Shown here in pieces: positions 17,019 through 26,007 of a stretch of DNA of 64,000 nt. Location of the stretch: assembly GCF_902833085.1 (NCBI RefSeq), contig NZ_CADFEB010000002.1, positions 1 to 64,000 on the forward strand. The letters run 5' to 3'. Below the pieces are notes generated by a model, which did no database searches, had not been told where the DNA came from, and was given only the letters and a program-made list of their open reading frames with translations. Both the position numbers and the translations under genes were made by a program. Source of the stretch: Burkholderia ubonensis. Lineage in GTDB: Bacteria; Pseudomonadota; Gammaproteobacteria; Burkholderiales; Burkholderiaceae. Numbering within the stretch: position 1 is the stretch's first letter; the number at the start of each line of letters is the position of its first letter.

Positions 17019-18188
17019 TTACACGTATTCGGTCGGCGCAGCGACCGGGCGGCGTTCGAGCGATGCCGACCACAGCGTGAGCGCGAGCGCCGCGACCGCC
17101 ATCGCGACGCCGACCCACGGCAGGCTGACGAGCGGAATGCCGGCGCCGATCGCCGTCCCGCCGAGCCATGCGCCCGTCGCGTTGCCGAGATTGAACGCGC
17201 CCTGGTTGAGCGTCGACGCGAGATTCGGCGCGTCGCTCGCGCGATCGACGATCAGGATCTGCAGCGGCGGCACGATCGCGAACGCGAGCATCCCCCACAC
17301 GAAGATCGTCGCGAGCGCGGCGAACGGCAGATGCATCGTGCCGGCGAACAGCGCGAGCACGACGCCGATCAGCGCGAGCGACGCGATCAGCGACGGCATC
17401 CGGCGCCAGTCGGCGAGCTTGCCGCCGAGCGTGCCGCCGACCGTCAGGCCGAGGCCGAACAGCAGCAGCACGTAGGTGACCTGGCGCGGCGAGAAGCCGG
17501 TGACGTCCTCGAGGATCGGCGTGATGTAGGTGAACACGCTGAACAGGCTCGCGGACGCGAGCACGCTGATGCCGAGCACCATCAGCACCTGCGGATGCTT
17601 CAGCACGCTGAATTCGCGGGTGATGCTGGTGTCGGGCATCGCCAGGTTCCTCGGCAGGCAGACCGCGAGCGCGGCGGCCGCGGCGACGCCGATGCCGGTC
17701 ACGGCCCAGAACGTCGCGCGCCAGCCGAACGCCTGGCCGAGCGCGGTGCCGAGCGGCACGCCGAGCACGTTCGCGAGCGTGAGGCCGGTAAACATCAGCG
17801 CGATCGCCTGCGCGCGCCGGTTCGGCGCGACGAGGTTGCTCGCGACCACCGAGCCGATGCCGAAGAATGCGCCGTGGCAGAACGCGGTGACGACGCGCGC
17901 GGCCATCAGCACCGTGTAGCCGGGCGCGATCGCGCAGAACAGGTTGCCCGCGATGAACAGGCCGATCAGCCCCATCAGCGCGCGCTTGCGCGGCATCTTC
18001 GCGGTGACGACCGCGAGGATCGGCGCGCCGATCGTCACGCCGAGCGCGTAGCCCGACACGAGCATCCCGGCGGCCGGGATCGACACGCCGAGATCGCGCG
18101 CGACGTCGGGCAGGAGGCCCATGATCACGAATTCGGTGGTACCGATTCCAAATGCGGCGACGGCAAGGGCGAAAAGAGGTAAAGGCAT
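17019..18188 (-). CDS. MFS transporter, DHA1/AraJ-like
   Basis: 389 residues, 12 membrane segments. The N-terminus FALAVAAFGIGTTEFVIMGLLPDVA is the signature of the AraJ/YdhP/NepI branch of drug:H+ antiporters, with TAKMPRKRALM between helices 2 and 3 and GGKLADWRRM between 8 and 9. Exported compound unknown. A 194-base gap before the bluB 3' end probably holds its promoter. Confidence 0.8.
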   Translation of the reverse strand: MPLPLFALAVAAFGIGTTEFVIMGLLPDVARDLGVSIPAAGMLVSGYALGVTIGAPILAVVTAKMPRKRALMGLIGLFIAGNLFCAIAPGYTVLMAARVVTAFCHGAFFGIGSVVASNLVAPNRRAQAIALMFTGLTLANVLGVPLGTALGQAFGWRATFWAVTGIGVAAAAALAVCLPRNLAMPDTSITREFSVLKHPQVLMVLGISVLASASLFSVFTYITPILEDVTGFSPRQVTYVLLLFGLGLTVGGTLGGKLADWRRMPSLIASLALIGVVLALFAGTMHLPFAALATIFVWGMLAFAIVPPLQILIVDRASDAPNLASTLNQGAFNLGNATGAWLGGTAIGAGIPLVSLPWVGVAMAVAALALTLWSASLERRPVAAPTEYV

Positions 18189-18382
18189 CGCGGTGGGCCC
18201 GGGAAAAGCCGCCGGGCGCGGGATGCGCGGGGCAGGCGGAGGGAGGACGTCAGCCGCGATTCTACTTCAGTGAAAACCCCTATGTTTGGGGCCTGAATGA
18301 TTGTTGCCGGCTTGCGACGGGGGCCGGCAGGGGTGTGGATAACGGGGGCGCAACTACACCGTCAACGCTGTGGGGCGGACGC

Positions 18383-19111
18383 TCAGACGGCGTTTCGCGC
18401 CTGCGTGCCGGCTTCGCCTGATTCATCGGGCGCTCCGGACGCTCCGGACTCGATCGATCCGCCGGTCTCACCTGCCGCACCGTTCCAGCCATTCTCGGAC
18501 ACACACGCTTCGATCGGCATCCGCGCGGCCCAGCGCTCTTCCTCGAGCATCGGTTTTGCATAGAACGCATCGACGTGCCCGAGGCACAGCACCGCGATCG
18601 GCTTCGCGCCGTCGGGCATCCCGAGCAGCGCGCGCAGCGCGTCGACGTCGAACAGCGACACCCAGCCCATCCCGAGCCCTTCCGCGCGGGCCGCGAGCCA
18701 CATGTTCTGAATCGCGCACGCGGCGGACGCGAGGTCCATCTCCGGCAGCGTGCGGCGGCCGAAAACGTGACGTTCGCGGCCGTCGGCGAGCGCGACGACC
18801 AGCAGCTCCCCGCATTCGCGCACGCCTTCGACCTTGAGCCGCATGAATTCGTCCTGGCGCTCGCCGAGCGCATCGGCGGTCGCGCGGCGCTCGGCTTCGA
18901 CGAGCGCGTGGATGCGCGTGCGCAGGGCGGGATCGGTGATGCGGATGAAGCGCCACGGCTGCATGAAGCCGACGCTCGGCGCGTGGTGGGCCGCGCGCAG
19001 CAGCCGGGCGAGCGTGGCCGGATCGACGGGAGCCGACGTGAAATGGCGCATGTCGCGCCGCTCGAAGATGGCGCGGTAGACAGCGGCGATGGCGGGATCG
19101 TCGAAACGCAT
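18383..19111 (-). CDS. bluB: 5,6-Dimethylbenzimidazole synthase BluB
   Basis: 242-residue flavin-dependent nitroreductase-fold protein. The N-terminus YRAIFERRDMRHFTSAPVD, the segment HHAPSVGFMQPWRFI and the GWVSLFD / PAR region match BluB, which fragments FMNH2 to make the lower ligand of vitamin B12. The start at 19111 gives MRFDDPAI; an upstream in-frame ATG (19147) would add a Cys/His-rich stretch not seen in the family. The C-terminal Ser/Gly-rich tail (after about residue 215) is an extension. No other cob gene and no B12 riboswitch is nearby. Confidence 0.88.
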   Translation of the reverse strand: MRFDDPAIAAVYRAIFERRDMRHFTSAPVDPATLARLLRAAHHAPSVGFMQPWRFIRITDPALRTRIHALVEAERRATADALGERQDEFMRLKVEGVRECGELLVVALADGRERHVFGRRTLPEMDLASAACAIQNMWLAARAEGLGMGWVSLFDVDALRALLGMPDGAKPIAVLCLGHVDAFYAKPMLEEERWAARMPIEACVSENGWNGAAGETGGSIESGASGAPDESGEAGTQARNAV

Positions 19112-19277
19112 GGGCGGCAGGCAGTGGCAGGGATGACGTCGGCGCAACGATAGCAGACTGCGCGCGGGCGGCGTTACATGAACGGGAGTGAAGTGCCGGA
19201 TTGATGCCGATCGTGAAACGATCCGGGCGCGGCGCAGCGCAACGAACAGGTGAACCCGGCTGGCGCGCCGCCTGCCG

Positions 19278-20276
19278 TCAGCGATTCGACGTCACCACGT
19301 TCTGCGGGGTCCCCGCGTGCCATGCCTCGATGTTGAGCAGCGTCGTATGCGCGATCTCCGCGAGCGCCTCGCGCGTGAAGAACGCCTGGTGCGACGTGAC
19401 GATCACGTTCGGGAACGTCAGCAGCCGCGCGAGCACGTCGTCCTGCAGCGGCTGGTCCGAATGATCCTCGAAGAACAGCCCGCTTTCCTCTTCGTACACG
19501 TCGAGCCCCAGGTGCCCGAGCTGGCCGCTCTTGAGCGCGTCGATCAGCGCCTGCGCGTCGACGAGCCCGCCGCGGCCGGTGTTGATCAGCATCGCGCCGT
19601 GCTTCATCTGCGCGAGCGTGCGCGCGTTGATCAGGTGATGCGTCGACGGCAGCAGCGGGCAGTGCAGGCTGACGATGTCGGCCTGGCGCAGCAGCTCGTC
19701 GAGCCCGACGTAGCGGGCGCCGAACGCGATCAGCTCGTCGTTGTACGGGGGCACCGAATGCGCGAGCACGTGCATCCCGAAGCCCATCATGATCTTCGCG
19801 AACACGCTGCCGATGATGCCGGTGCCGATCACGCCGACGGTCTTGCCGTGCAGGTCGAAGCCGAGCAGGCCGTTCAGCGAGAAGTCGCCTTCGCGCGTGC
19901 GCGCGACGGCGCGCGGCAGGCGGCGGTTGAGCGCGAGGATCAGCGCGACCGCGTGCTCGGCGACCGCATGCGGCGAATAGGCGGGCACCCGAACCACCGT
20001 GATGCCGAGGCGTTCGGCGGCGGCGAGGTCGACATGGTTGAAGCCCGCCGAGCGCAGCGCGATGAGCCGCGTGCCGCCGTCCGCGAGCCGCTCGAGCACC
20101 GCCGCGTCGACGGTGTCGTTGACGAACGGGCAGACCGCCTCATAGCCGTGCGCGAGGATCGCGGTTTCCGCGTCGAGATGCGACGACTGGAAATGCAGCC
20201 GGTAGCCGAACTGCCGGTTGGCGGCAGTAAACGAATCGTCATCGTACTGCCGGCTGCTGAACAGGATTACGCGCAC
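19278..20276 (-). CDS. ldhA: D-2-hydroxyacid dehydrogenase (D-lactate dehydrogenase-like)
   Basis: 332 residues. NAD-binding motif GVIGTGIIGSVFAKI, catalytic Arg in RSAGFNHVDLAAAE, Glu in the region of HCPLLPSTHHLI / GGLVDAQALIDAL, and His in VTSHQAFFT. The N-terminus MRVILFSSRQYDDDSF is typical of LdhA-type NADH-dependent D-lactate dehydrogenases. It follows a LysR gene on the same strand by 35 bases, so that regulator may control or be cotranscribed with it. Confidence 0.85.
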   Translation of the reverse strand: MRVILFSSRQYDDDSFTAANRQFGYRLHFQSSHLDAETAILAHGYEAVCPFVNDTVDAAVLERLADGGTRLIALRSAGFNHVDLAAAERLGITVVRVPAYSPHAVAEHAVALILALNRRLPRAVARTREGDFSLNGLLGFDLHGKTVGVIGTGIIGSVFAKIMMGFGMHVLAHSVPPYNDELIAFGARYVGLDELLRQADIVSLHCPLLPSTHHLINARTLAQMKHGAMLINTGRGGLVDAQALIDALKSGQLGHLGLDVYEEESGLFFEDHSDQPLQDDVLARLLTFPNVIVTSHQAFFTREALAEIAHTTLLNIEAWHAGTPQNVVTSNR

Positions 20277-20311
20277 GCTGCACCTCCGGAGGCTGAGGTG
20301 CGCAGTTTACT

Positions 20312-21295
20312 TCACTGGAGGCCCGTGACGATGTCGGAGCGCTCCTGGGTGCGCGGGTCGCGCAGGAACACGTAGCTTGCGTGCGTGCGCGCCGCCTGGG
20401 TGCTGAAATGGTCGAGCGCGTGCTCGACGAAGCTGCGGGTGCGCGCGGGCACGAACTGGCGGTTCGGGTAGACGAGCGACAGTTGCGCGTCCGGATCGTC
20501 GATCCGGTAGCCGGGCAGCAGCCGCACGAGCGTGCCGCTGTCGAACGCGTCGGCGACGACGTTTTCCGGCAGCACGGCGATGCCCGAGCCCGCGACGGTC
20601 GCCGTCTGCACGAGCGACAGCTGGTTGACCGTGTAGACGGGGCGCACCGTCACCGGATGAACCGCATCGTCCGGGCCGACGAACCGCCACGCGGGCGCGT
20701 GCTGGTGCGGGGCGAGCGCGACCCAGTCGTGGCGCGGCAGGTCGTCCGGCACGAGCGGTTCGCCGCGCCGCTGCAAGTAGGCCGGCGCCGCGCACGCGAC
20801 GAGCGTGTTCGGCGACAGCGCGTGGCCGATCAGCGCCGGATTGCCGTCGAACCGGTTGCCGGTGACGATGCCGACGTCGTAGCCCGCGTCGAGCACGTCG
20901 AGCGGTCCCTCGGCGACGGTGAGCTGCACGCGCACCTGCGGGTAGCGGCGCTGGAAACCGTTGACGAGCGGCGTGAGCGCGAGCGGCGACAGCGTGCCGG
21001 ACGCGACGATGCGCAGCGTTCCGACCGGCTCGCGCACCGCGTGCACGACCGACGCTTCAAGGTGATCGAATTCCTCGAGCAGCGCCCGGCACCCGTCGAG
21101 GTAGCGTACGCCGGCCTCGGTGAGCGACAGGTTGCGCGTGGTGCGGTGGATCAGCCGCGTATTCAGATGACCTTCGAGCATTGCGATCGAGCGCGTGACA
21201 AGCGCGTTCGATACGCCCAGTTGGTGTGCTGCGCGCCGGAAGCTTTGCTGTTCGGCGACGCAGACGAATACACGCATGGTCTGAATCTGGTTCAT
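20312..21295 (-). CDS. LysR family transcriptional regulator
   Basis: 327 residues. N-terminal winged helix (MRVFVCVAEQQSFRRAAHQLGVSNALVTRSIAMLEGHLNTRLIHRT broken at usual points) and a periplasmic-binding-like effector domain. The first nine residues MNQIQTMRV and the TRNLSLTEAGVRYLDGCRALL segment are standard. It reads toward ldhA and is divergent from a class-V aminotransferase across a long AT-rich gap; either could be the target. Confidence 0.88.
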   Translation of the reverse strand: MNQIQTMRVFVCVAEQQSFRRAAHQLGVSNALVTRSIAMLEGHLNTRLIHRTTRNLSLTEAGVRYLDGCRALLEEFDHLEASVVHAVREPVGTLRIVASGTLSPLALTPLVNGFQRRYPQVRVQLTVAEGPLDVLDAGYDVGIVTGNRFDGNPALIGHALSPNTLVACAAPAYLQRRGEPLVPDDLPRHDWVALAPHQHAPAWRFVGPDDAVHPVTVRPVYTVNQLSLVQTATVAGSGIAVLPENVVADAFDSGTLVRLLPGYRIDDPDAQLSLVYPNRQFVPARTRSFVEHALDHFSTQAARTHASYVFLRDPRTQERSDIVTGLQ

Positions 21296-21942
21296 AGCTT
21301 GTGTATTTTATCGGTTCATTACCTCGGCAATATTCGTCAACCTGAGAAAAGGGGCGGGTTGCATAAAATCGGCATCGGGCGTATCGAAAAAGCGGCCGAT
21401 GCGCCAAAGTTCGGTGCGTGACGCGCTGGCCTTTTCTTGATCGCGGGAAGCGTAGAGAATTGAAATATCGTTAATAATCAATGCGTTGCTTTTCGCATGC
21501 GCGCGCGGAATACGACATTGCAAGAATGTCAGGCCAAACTGCGCGGCAATAGTGCTTTTTTGGTCCGGGTCGGCTAAATGCCCCAAAAATGGATGGGTGC
21601 AATTTTTGATGCAGCGCATTTTTTCGAATGGCGCGGAGCATGCGTGAGCGGCAAGTGTTCGGCAATTGCGTCGGTACACGCGAAAAATATCGCGCACGCG
21701 GCACTGGCGGATGGAACCGATTCACGCCGGATTCGGATGCGCGCCGAATCGTTGGGCGATTCGGCGAACGAATTGTGCGCCGGCCGTGCGGTTGACGACC
21801 TTATCCGGCGTCGGCGGCACGTATTCTGCTGATTTAACGCACGCTCCTCTTGCGCATTGCAGCGGAACGCGGAATCATCGATGAATTCGCCGCGGTGCGC
21901 GGCGACGATTCGCGCCTTTTCGTCCTTTATCCTGTTCCAGTC
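21296..21942. promoter_or_regulatory. AT-rich intergenic island between LysR and aminotransferase genes
   Basis: 647 bases clearly richer in A and T than the rest of the window (for example ATATCGTTAATAATCAATGC at 21465-21484). One minus-strand frame is open for 129 codons at 21308-21697 but shows no recognisable motif, Shine-Dalgarno site or codon bias like the neighbours. I see no tRNA, repeat or transposon end. It may hold the divergent promoters, or be a remnant of acquired DNA. Confidence 0.45.
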
Positions 21943-23154
21943 ATGTCCATCGATTACTCGCCGATTCCCTGCCCCGTCGTCGTGCCGCTCGACGCGATCC
22001 TGCCCGAAGAACCGCTGCTGATGATGGGGGCCGGCCCGGTTCCGATCCCGGCCGCCGTCGCGAAGGCGAACACGATCGTGATCAACCACCTCGGCGCGAC
22101 GATGGCGAAGATCATCGAGCAAGTGAAGGAGATGGCGCGCTACGTGTTCCAGACCCGCACGAAGTGGGTGCTCGGCGTCGCCGGCCCCGGCTCGGCCGCG
22201 ATGGAAATGGCGATGTCCAACCTCGCGTGGCGCGGTACGCGCGTGCTGTCGATCCGGAATGGTTTCTTCAGCGCGCGGATGGCCGAGATGGCCACGCGCG
22301 TCGGCGCCGACGTCGCGGTGCTCGAGGTGCCCGACCGGGCCGTCGCGAGCCTCGACGAGATCGCCGACGCGATTGCGCGCGAGCGCCCGGAGATCGTCAC
22401 GATCGTCCACGGCGAAACGTCCAATACCGTGTGGAACCGCGACCTGCGCGACATCGCGGCGCTCGCGAAGGCGGCGGGCGCGCTCGTCGTCGTCGACGCG
22501 GTCTGCACGCTGTCGACGATGCCGCTCGAGATGGACGCGTGGGGCATCGACGCGGTGATCACCGGCGGGCAGAAGGGCCTGTCGTCGATCCCCGGCGTGT
22601 CGTTGATCGCGTTTTCCGACGCCGCGTGGGAGCGGATGAAGAGCCGGCCCGAGCCGAACGCGCACTGGTGCCTCGACATGGCGCTGGCGGAGAATTTCTG
22701 GCACAACGCCGGCTATCACTACACCGCGCCGGTGTCGGGCGTGCTCGCGCTGCACGAGGCGCTGAGGCTCGTCTGCGCGGAGACGCTCGAAAGCCGCTTC
22801 GCGCGTCACCAGCGCTGCTCGCTCGCGCTGCAGGCGGGCATCGAGGCGATGGGGCTCAAGCTCTACGCGCCGAAGTCGTGCCGGCTCAATTCGGTGGTCG
22901 GCATCGAGACGCCCGAAGGCCTTACGCCGGGCATGATCTGCGGGCACATCTCGAAGCAGTACCAGGTCGAGATCTCCGGCTCGTTCGGCCTGCCGATCGT
23001 GCGGATCGGCCAGATGGGCGAGCAGTGCCGCGAGCACAACCTGTTCCGCACGCTGCACGCGTTCGGCCGCACGATGTTCGATCTGAAGGTGCCGGTCGAG
23101 CTGCCTGCCGGCGTCGCGGCGCTCGAGCAGGAATTGTCGCGGCGCGGCGAGTAA
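21943..23154 (+). CDS. Class-V PLP aminotransferase (alanine-glyoxylate / pyridoxamine-pyruvate type)
   Basis: 403 residues. Fold-type I class V features: LMMGAGPVPIPAAV at the N-terminus, GVAGPGSAAMEMAM, HGETSNTVWN, VVDAVCTLSTMPLEMDAWG (Asp contacting the PLP nitrogen), and the PLP lysine in TGGQKGLSSIPG. The end VRIGQMGEQC corresponds to the conserved RIGHMG segment. Such enzymes include alanine-glyoxylate, serine-glyoxylate and pyridoxamine-pyruvate transaminases; the neighbours do not settle which. The start ATG at 21943 has no strong ribosome site. Confidence 0.8.
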   Translation: MSIDYSPIPCPVVVPLDAILPEEPLLMMGAGPVPIPAAVAKANTIVINHLGATMAKIIEQVKEMARYVFQTRTKWVLGVAGPGSAAMEMAMSNLAWRGTRVLSIRNGFFSARMAEMATRVGADVAVLEVPDRAVASLDEIADAIARERPEIVTIVHGETSNTVWNRDLRDIAALAKAAGALVVVDAVCTLSTMPLEMDAWGIDAVITGGQKGLSSIPGVSLIAFSDAAWERMKSRPEPNAHWCLDMALAENFWHNAGYHYTAPVSGVLALHEALRLVCAETLESRFARHQRCSLALQAGIEAMGLKLYAPKSCRLNSVVGIETPEGLTPGMICGHISKQYQVEISGSFGLPIVRIGQMGEQCREHNLFRTLHAFGRTMFDLKVPVELPAGVAALEQELSRRGE

Positions 23155-23186
23155 CGCATCGGGGCATCGGGGCCGCCGGGGCGGCC

Positions 23187-24140
23187 TCAGCCGCCCCGCA
23201 TCGCCCGCCGGTACGTATTCGGCGTCGTGCCGTGCGCGTCGCGGAAGCGGTGGCTGAAGTGGCCCGCGTTCGCATAGCCGCATGCCGCGGCGACCTGCGC
23301 GAGCGGCAGCGACGTCGTGCGCAGCAGCAGGCGCGCCCGCGCGAGCCGCTGCTCGGCGATCCACGCGTGCGGCGCGCGGCCGAACGACAGCCGGAACATC
23401 CGCGAGAAGTGGTATTCGGACAGCGCGGCGACCTCGGCCAGCTCGCCGAGCGTCAGCGGCTGCGTCAGGCAGGCGTCGATGTAGTCGCGCACGCGGCGGC
23501 GCACGGCGGGCGCGAGGCCGCCCTTGAACGGCGCGTCGGTGCGCATCGCGCTTTGCCCGCGCAGCAGCAGGCTCAGCACGTCGTGCGCGGTTTCGTTCGC
23601 GCGCAGCCGGCCGTCGGTGTCGTCCCAGCTTTCCAGCGCGAGCGAGCGGCACAGCGCCGCGACGCGCGCATCCTCGAAGTAGGTGCGGTCGGCGAGCTTC
23701 AGCTCGCGCGGCTCGCGGTCGAGCTCGCGGATCGCGCGCTGCGCGAAGTGCTCGGGCAGGAAATACAGGTGGACGAAGTGCATCTCGCCGCGCACCCACC
23801 AGCGCGATTCATGATCGCCCGGCAGCGCGCACAGCAGGCTCGGCGCACCGTAGCGCGGCACCTTCTGCCGCTCGGTCCGGTAGCCGCCGTCGAGATAGCA
23901 CGACAGCGTGTGATGCCCGGGCTGGTCGTAGATCGTCTCGGCCTCTTCGGTGATCCGCGTCCATTCGGCGATCGCCAGATGGTCGCCGAGCCACGCGAAG
24001 CGCTGGAGCGTCGCGTTCGCCTCGGCGAGCGTGCGGCACACCGACTGCAGGCCGAACGGCATCTCGCCGCCGCCGGTGGCGGCAGCGGCTGCGGCCGCCG
24101 GTGACGGCACGGCGGGCGGGGCGGGAGGCGGGACACGCAT
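23187..24140 (-). CDS. AraC family transcriptional regulator
   Basis: 317 residues: an N-terminal sensing domain and a C-terminal double helix-turn-helix (about 215-315), with LTLGELAEVAALSEYHFSRMF and PLAQVAAACGYANAGHFSHRF, the two AraC recognition helices, then RRAMRGG. The N-terminus is Ala/Pro-rich low complexity (about residues 4-22). It is convergent with the aminotransferase and divergent, 140 bases away, from a DMT exporter that it may regulate. Confidence 0.88.
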   Translation of the reverse strand: MRVPPPAPPAVPSPAAAAAAATGGGEMPFGLQSVCRTLAEANATLQRFAWLGDHLAIAEWTRITEEAETIYDQPGHHTLSCYLDGGYRTERQKVPRYGAPSLLCALPGDHESRWWVRGEMHFVHLYFLPEHFAQRAIRELDREPRELKLADRTYFEDARVAALCRSLALESWDDTDGRLRANETAHDVLSLLLRGQSAMRTDAPFKGGLAPAVRRRVRDYIDACLTQPLTLGELAEVAALSEYHFSRMFRLSFGRAPHAWIAEQRLARARLLLRTTSLPLAQVAAACGYANAGHFSHRFRDAHGTTPNTYRRAMRGG

Positions 24141-24280
24141 GATGACGGAGTATAAGCGCGCCCGCGCCGGCCCGTTCGACCGGCCGGCAAAAGACCGCAA
24201 TTCCGGACAATCGGCGCGCGCCGCGCGGCGGCATAGTCGGAGATCCCGCATTCGTTCCGCTTTTTGTCCCGGTTTCCGTC

Positions 24281-25171
24281 ATGAATCTTTCGCTCTACAT
24301 CCTCACCGTGCTGATCTGGGGCACGACCTGGATCGCAATCAAGTGGCAGCTCGGCAGCGTGCCGCCGCCCGTGTCGATCGCGTGGCGCTTCTGGCTCGCG
24401 ACGGCGGTCATGTTCATGCTGCTGCGCGCGATGCGCCGGCCGATCCTGCCGCCGCGCGACGCGTGGCGCTACCTCGCCGCGCAGGGCTTCGCGCTGTTCT
24501 GCCTGAACTTCCTGTGTTTCTACTACGCGGAACGGGTCGTGCCGAGCGGGCTCGTCGCGGTGATCTTCTCGACCGCACCGCTCCTGAACTCGATCAACGG
24601 CCGGCTGTTCATGGGCCGCCCGCTGCGGCCGTCCGCGGTGGCCGGCGCGCTGCTCGGCCTGACCGGCATCGCGTGCCTGTTCTGGCAGCAGATGGCGGGC
24701 CACCTGGACGACCACGCGACCTGGATCGGGCTCGCGATCGCATTCGCCGGCACGCTGTGCTTCTCGGCGGGCAACCTGCTGTCGAGCCGGATGCAGTCGA
24801 TGGGGCTCCATCCGTTCGCGACCAACGGCTGGGCGATGCTGATCGGCGCGGCGATCCTGACCGTCGGCAGCGCCGCGGCCGGGCTGCCGTTCGCGCTCGA
24901 CCCGAGCCCGCGCTATCTCGGCGCGCTCGTCTATCTGGCCGTGCCGGGCTCGGTAATCGGCTTCACCGCCTACCTGACCCTCGTCGGCCGCATCGGGCCG
25001 GAGCGGGCCGCCTATTGCACGGTGCTGTTCCCGATCGTCGCGCTGGCCGTGTCGACGGTGTTCGAGGGTTACCAGTGGTCGCCGCTGGCGGTGGTGGGCC
25101 TGCTGCTGGTGCTGGCCGGCAACCTGGTCGCGTTCGATCTGGCACGGCGGCTGTTCCCGCGCATGGCGTAA
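24281..25171 (+). CDS. EamA/DMT family transporter
   Basis: 296 residues, ten hydrophobic segments arranged as two EamA repeats: MNLSLYILTVLIWGTTWIAIKW and AFAGTLCFSAGNLLSSRM begin the repeats, FYYAERVVPSGLVAVIFSTAPL is the conserved helix 3-4 region. Family members export amino acids, nucleosides or drugs. No substrate marker is visible. Divergent from the AraC gene. Confidence 0.87.
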   Translation: MNLSLYILTVLIWGTTWIAIKWQLGSVPPPVSIAWRFWLATAVMFMLLRAMRRPILPPRDAWRYLAAQGFALFCLNFLCFYYAERVVPSGLVAVIFSTAPLLNSINGRLFMGRPLRPSAVAGALLGLTGIACLFWQQMAGHLDDHATWIGLAIAFAGTLCFSAGNLLSSRMQSMGLHPFATNGWAMLIGAAILTVGSAAAGLPFALDPSPRYLGALVYLAVPGSVIGFTAYLTLVGRIGPERAAYCTVLFPIVALAVSTVFEGYQWSPLAVVGLLLVLAGNLVAFDLARRLFPRMA

Positions 25172-25251
25172 CGGCAAGGGCGGGGAGGCGCGCGGGCAGT
25201 CTTTACCGATCTCTCCGGATGGCGTGGCGGAGACGCCGTTGCGTGCCGATT

Positions 25252-25292
25252 TGGTTGACATGGTTGACTTGGTTGCGGCGTCGCGCTACGCT
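25252..25292 (+). promoter_or_regulatory. Promoter of the RES module with three 9-bp operator repeats
   Basis: Three tandem 9-mers, TGGTTGACA (25252), TGGTTGACT (25261) and TGGTTGCGG (25270). The second contains a -35 box TTGACT (25264-25269) that is followed after exactly 17 bases by TACGCT (25287-25292) as -10. A repeat array lying on the -35 is what an autoregulating antitoxin would use. An AAAGGAGGTGA ribosome site then precedes the ATG at 25320. Confidence 0.7.
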
Positions 25293-25319
25293 TCCATGAA
25301 GCTGCGAAAGGAGGTGACG

Positions 25320-25991
25320 ATGACTCGGCATGCCCATGCAATCGAAGGCGCTGCGGCGATTCTCGATGTCGAGACCGAAGAGGCGCTGCGTAGCGCCGTC
25401 GGTGCCGCGACCATGCTCGGGTCCGACAAGGCGCGGGCGCTGCTCAGGCTGTCCGACGAGCAACTGGGACACCTGTTCAAGGTCGGCATCGCCCAGGTCA
25501 TCGATCTTGCTGCCACGATCACTTTCGGTGTCGCTGCCGCCGCGACTCGCGATACAAAAAAATCCGGCGCGGCAAGACGGGATTCAAAGCCGGTTGCGCG
25601 AACGGAAGGCGCTTCCGTCGCTTACGAGCGCCGCGCGTTGCCCGAACGGCAAGCGCTGGTCGTCGACGGCAAACTGCTGTCTGCCATCGAGATACGGGTG
25701 CTGCTGGGCATCACCCGGCAGGCGCTTAACAAAGCGGTCGCGTCAGGGCGAATCTTCACGGTCGACGTGGGGGCGGGACAGTACTATCCGGCCTTCTATC
25801 TCGCAGGTGATATCGACCGAAAGACGCTTGGAAAGGTGACGCAGCGTCTGGGCAGCTTGCCGGGATGGAGCAAATGGCAGTTCTTCACGACTCCCAAGGC
25901 TTCGCTCGGCAACCTCACGCCGCTGGACGCGCTGTCGCGCGGAAAGGTCGAGCAGGTGGAGCGAGCGGCGGCGGCCTTCGCCGAACGCTAG
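25320..25991 (+). CDS. Antitoxin-like protein partner of RES toxin (Xre/MbcA/ParS-like C-terminus)
   Basis: 223 residues. Three parts: residues 1-75 helical (DVETEEALRSAVGAATMLG) of unknown role; a basic linker (76-105); a helix-turn-helix-like segment at 120-145 (SAIEIRVLLGITRQALNKAV); and a C-terminal GWSKWQFFTTPKASLGNLTP / DALSRGKVEQV segment resembling the toxin-binding end of DUF2384 antitoxins. Longer than usual for the family (about 100-180). The near-perfect Shine-Dalgarno site fixes the start. It lies 16 bases before the RES gene, antitoxin first as in RES-Xre modules. Confidence 0.7.
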   Translation: MTRHAHAIEGAAAILDVETEEALRSAVGAATMLGSDKARALLRLSDEQLGHLFKVGIAQVIDLAATITFGVAAAATRDTKKSGAARRDSKPVARTEGASVAYERRALPERQALVVDGKLLSAIEIRVLLGITRQALNKAVASGRIFTVDVGAGQYYPAFYLAGDIDRKTLGKVTQRLGSLPGWSKWQFFTTPKASLGNLTPLDALSRGKVEQVERAAAAFAER

Positions 25992-26007
25992 GCGTCGGGA
26001 GCGGCGC

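Noticed and set aside
19112..19277. Possible cobalamin riboswitch upstream of bluB.
   Set aside because: GCCACTG-like words are present but the conserved core (GCTGCCCCCGCAACTGTAA type) and helical order are not.
21308..21697. 129-codon minus-strand frame in the AT-rich island.
   Set aside because: No motif, no ribosome site, codon choice unlike the neighbours; left as a note only.
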